Assembly (NCBI GenBank): GCA_030043175.1
Contig: JASHYD010000330.1
Coordinates: 1 to 6,141, forward strand
From: Xanthobacteraceae bacterium
Lineage (GTDB): Bacteria > Pseudomonadota > Alphaproteobacteria > Rhizobiales > Xanthobacteraceae
Direction: 5' to 3'
DNA: 6,141 nt
Of this stretch, positions 5,538 through 6,141 are shown one piece after another. The position numbers and the translations under genes are program-made. The stretch's first letter is position 1. Every line of letters begins with the position of its first letter. The notes beneath the pieces are model-generated. The model saw only the letters and a program-made list of their open reading frames with translations, was not told the DNA's origin and searched no databases.

Positions 5538-6141
5538 ATGAAGATCATCCGCCCCTTGGCTTTCGTTTCGTTCGCCATGGCCGCAGCATTCGTGGTTCCG
5601 GAGGTCGTGCGAGATGCTGCTGGCCAGGCTCGCGATTTTGCGACCCTGGAGGCCGCCCAGAACGCGGCCAATGGCAAGTCTGGTCCACGCGTGGTGCCGG
5701 GCCGCAGCATCCCGGTGCCAAACACGGTGAGCCCCGAATTGCAGGCGATGATTGCTGCGCCCTATCGCATCCCAAACTGGGACGCAAACCCAAAGAGCGC
5801 CGAGGAGTGGAAGCAGCTTATCAATCGCGTTGCGACGGCCGGCGCCACCGCACAACAAGCCGTTCGCGAGAAATTAGGCGTCTCCCTGGAGACCACCACG
5901 ATCGGCGGGGTCAAAGTCTTCATCCTTTCCCCGAAGGAGATCCCGCCGGCCAATCGCAACCGCTTGCTGGTGAACGTTCACGGCGGCGGCTATGTTTACA
6001 ATCCGGGCGAAGCCGGCACCGGGGAGGCCGCATTGATGGCCGCCTATGGCGGCTTCAAAGTGATCTCGATCGATTATCGCATGCCGCCCGACTTCCCCTA
6101 TCCGGCCGCCATGGATGACGCCATGGCGGTGTGGAGGGAGG
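5538..6141 (+). CDS. Secreted alpha/beta hydrolase, hormone-sensitive-lipase type (3'-truncated)
   Basis: The frame is open from this ATG to the window end, giving 201 codons of an unfinished protein. The N-terminus (MKIIRPLAFVSFAMAAAFVV) looks like a Sec signal peptide, so export is likely. After a leader of about 120 residues comes LLVNVHGGGYVYNPG, containing the HGGG oxyanion-hole motif (148-151) of the bacterial hormone-sensitive-lipase esterase family. SIDYRMPPDFPYPAAMDDA follows, the usual next landmark of that family. The catalytic serine motif (normally GDSAGG), the acid and the histidine should lie beyond the window. The family hydrolyses carboxyl esters, often of small or medium acyl chains. 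It is co-oriented with the ThDP-cytochrome pair, 106 bp downstream, and like them predicted to be extracytoplasmic. It may therefore supply or process their substrate, but this is inference. Confidence 0.88.
   Translation, partial: MKIIRPLAFVSFAMAAAFVVPEVVRDAAGQARDFATLEAAQNAANGKSGPRVVPGRSIPVPNTVSPELQAMIAAPYRIPNWDANPKSAEEWKQLINRVATAGATAQQAVREKLGVSLETTTIGGVKVFILSPKEIPPANRNRLLVNVHGGGYVYNPGEAGTGEAALMAAYGGFKVISIDYRMPPDFPYPAAMDDAMAVWRE

Noticed and set aside
5525..6118. A 197-codon plus-strand frame beginning just before the hydrolase
   Set aside because: The frame from 5538 has a better-placed Shine-Dalgarno sequence, a signal peptide and the HGGG motif. The frame from 5525 gives an Arg-rich nonsense-like product.

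Overview
This is a GC-rich bacterial window with G/C-biased codon third positions. It most resembles a soil or environmental alphaproteobacterium of the Rhizobiales (Bradyrhizobium or Xanthobacter relatives). That placement rests on remembered protein-family resemblance and composition, not on a search.

The window has two contrasting halves. The left part (about 1-1880) is mostly gene decay. After the tail of an unidentified plus-strand gene (1-159), the minus strand carries at least two clear and two weaker gene remnants. From right to left they are a PfpI/DJ-1-type protein with an internal deletion and frame change, a cytochrome-family protein with a stop codon, a frameshift and a lost C-terminal part, a DUF4142-like scrap fused abruptly to it, and a possible BON-LysM scrap. 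An intact minus-strand HAD phosphatase (1879-2556) borders this block.

The right part (about 2900-6141) is an intact plus-strand group. A nested palindromic repeat of about 107 bp lies just upstream of a 625-aa ThDP-dependent enzyme resembling benzoylformate decarboxylase, which carries a twin-arginine (Tat) export signal. Its stop codon overlaps the start of a secreted cytochrome c with two heme sites. After 106 bp comes a signal-peptide-bearing alpha/beta hydrolase of the hormone-sensitive-lipase type, cut by the window end.

Taken together, the right half looks like an extracytoplasmic pathway. A hydrolase may release or modify a substrate, a periplasmic ThDP enzyme may cleave or oxidise a 2-oxo acid or similar compound, and the diheme cytochrome may carry electrons away. 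The ThDP-cytochrome coupling is supported by gene overlap; the substrate and electron path are inference. This is the best candidate in the window for an undescribed system.
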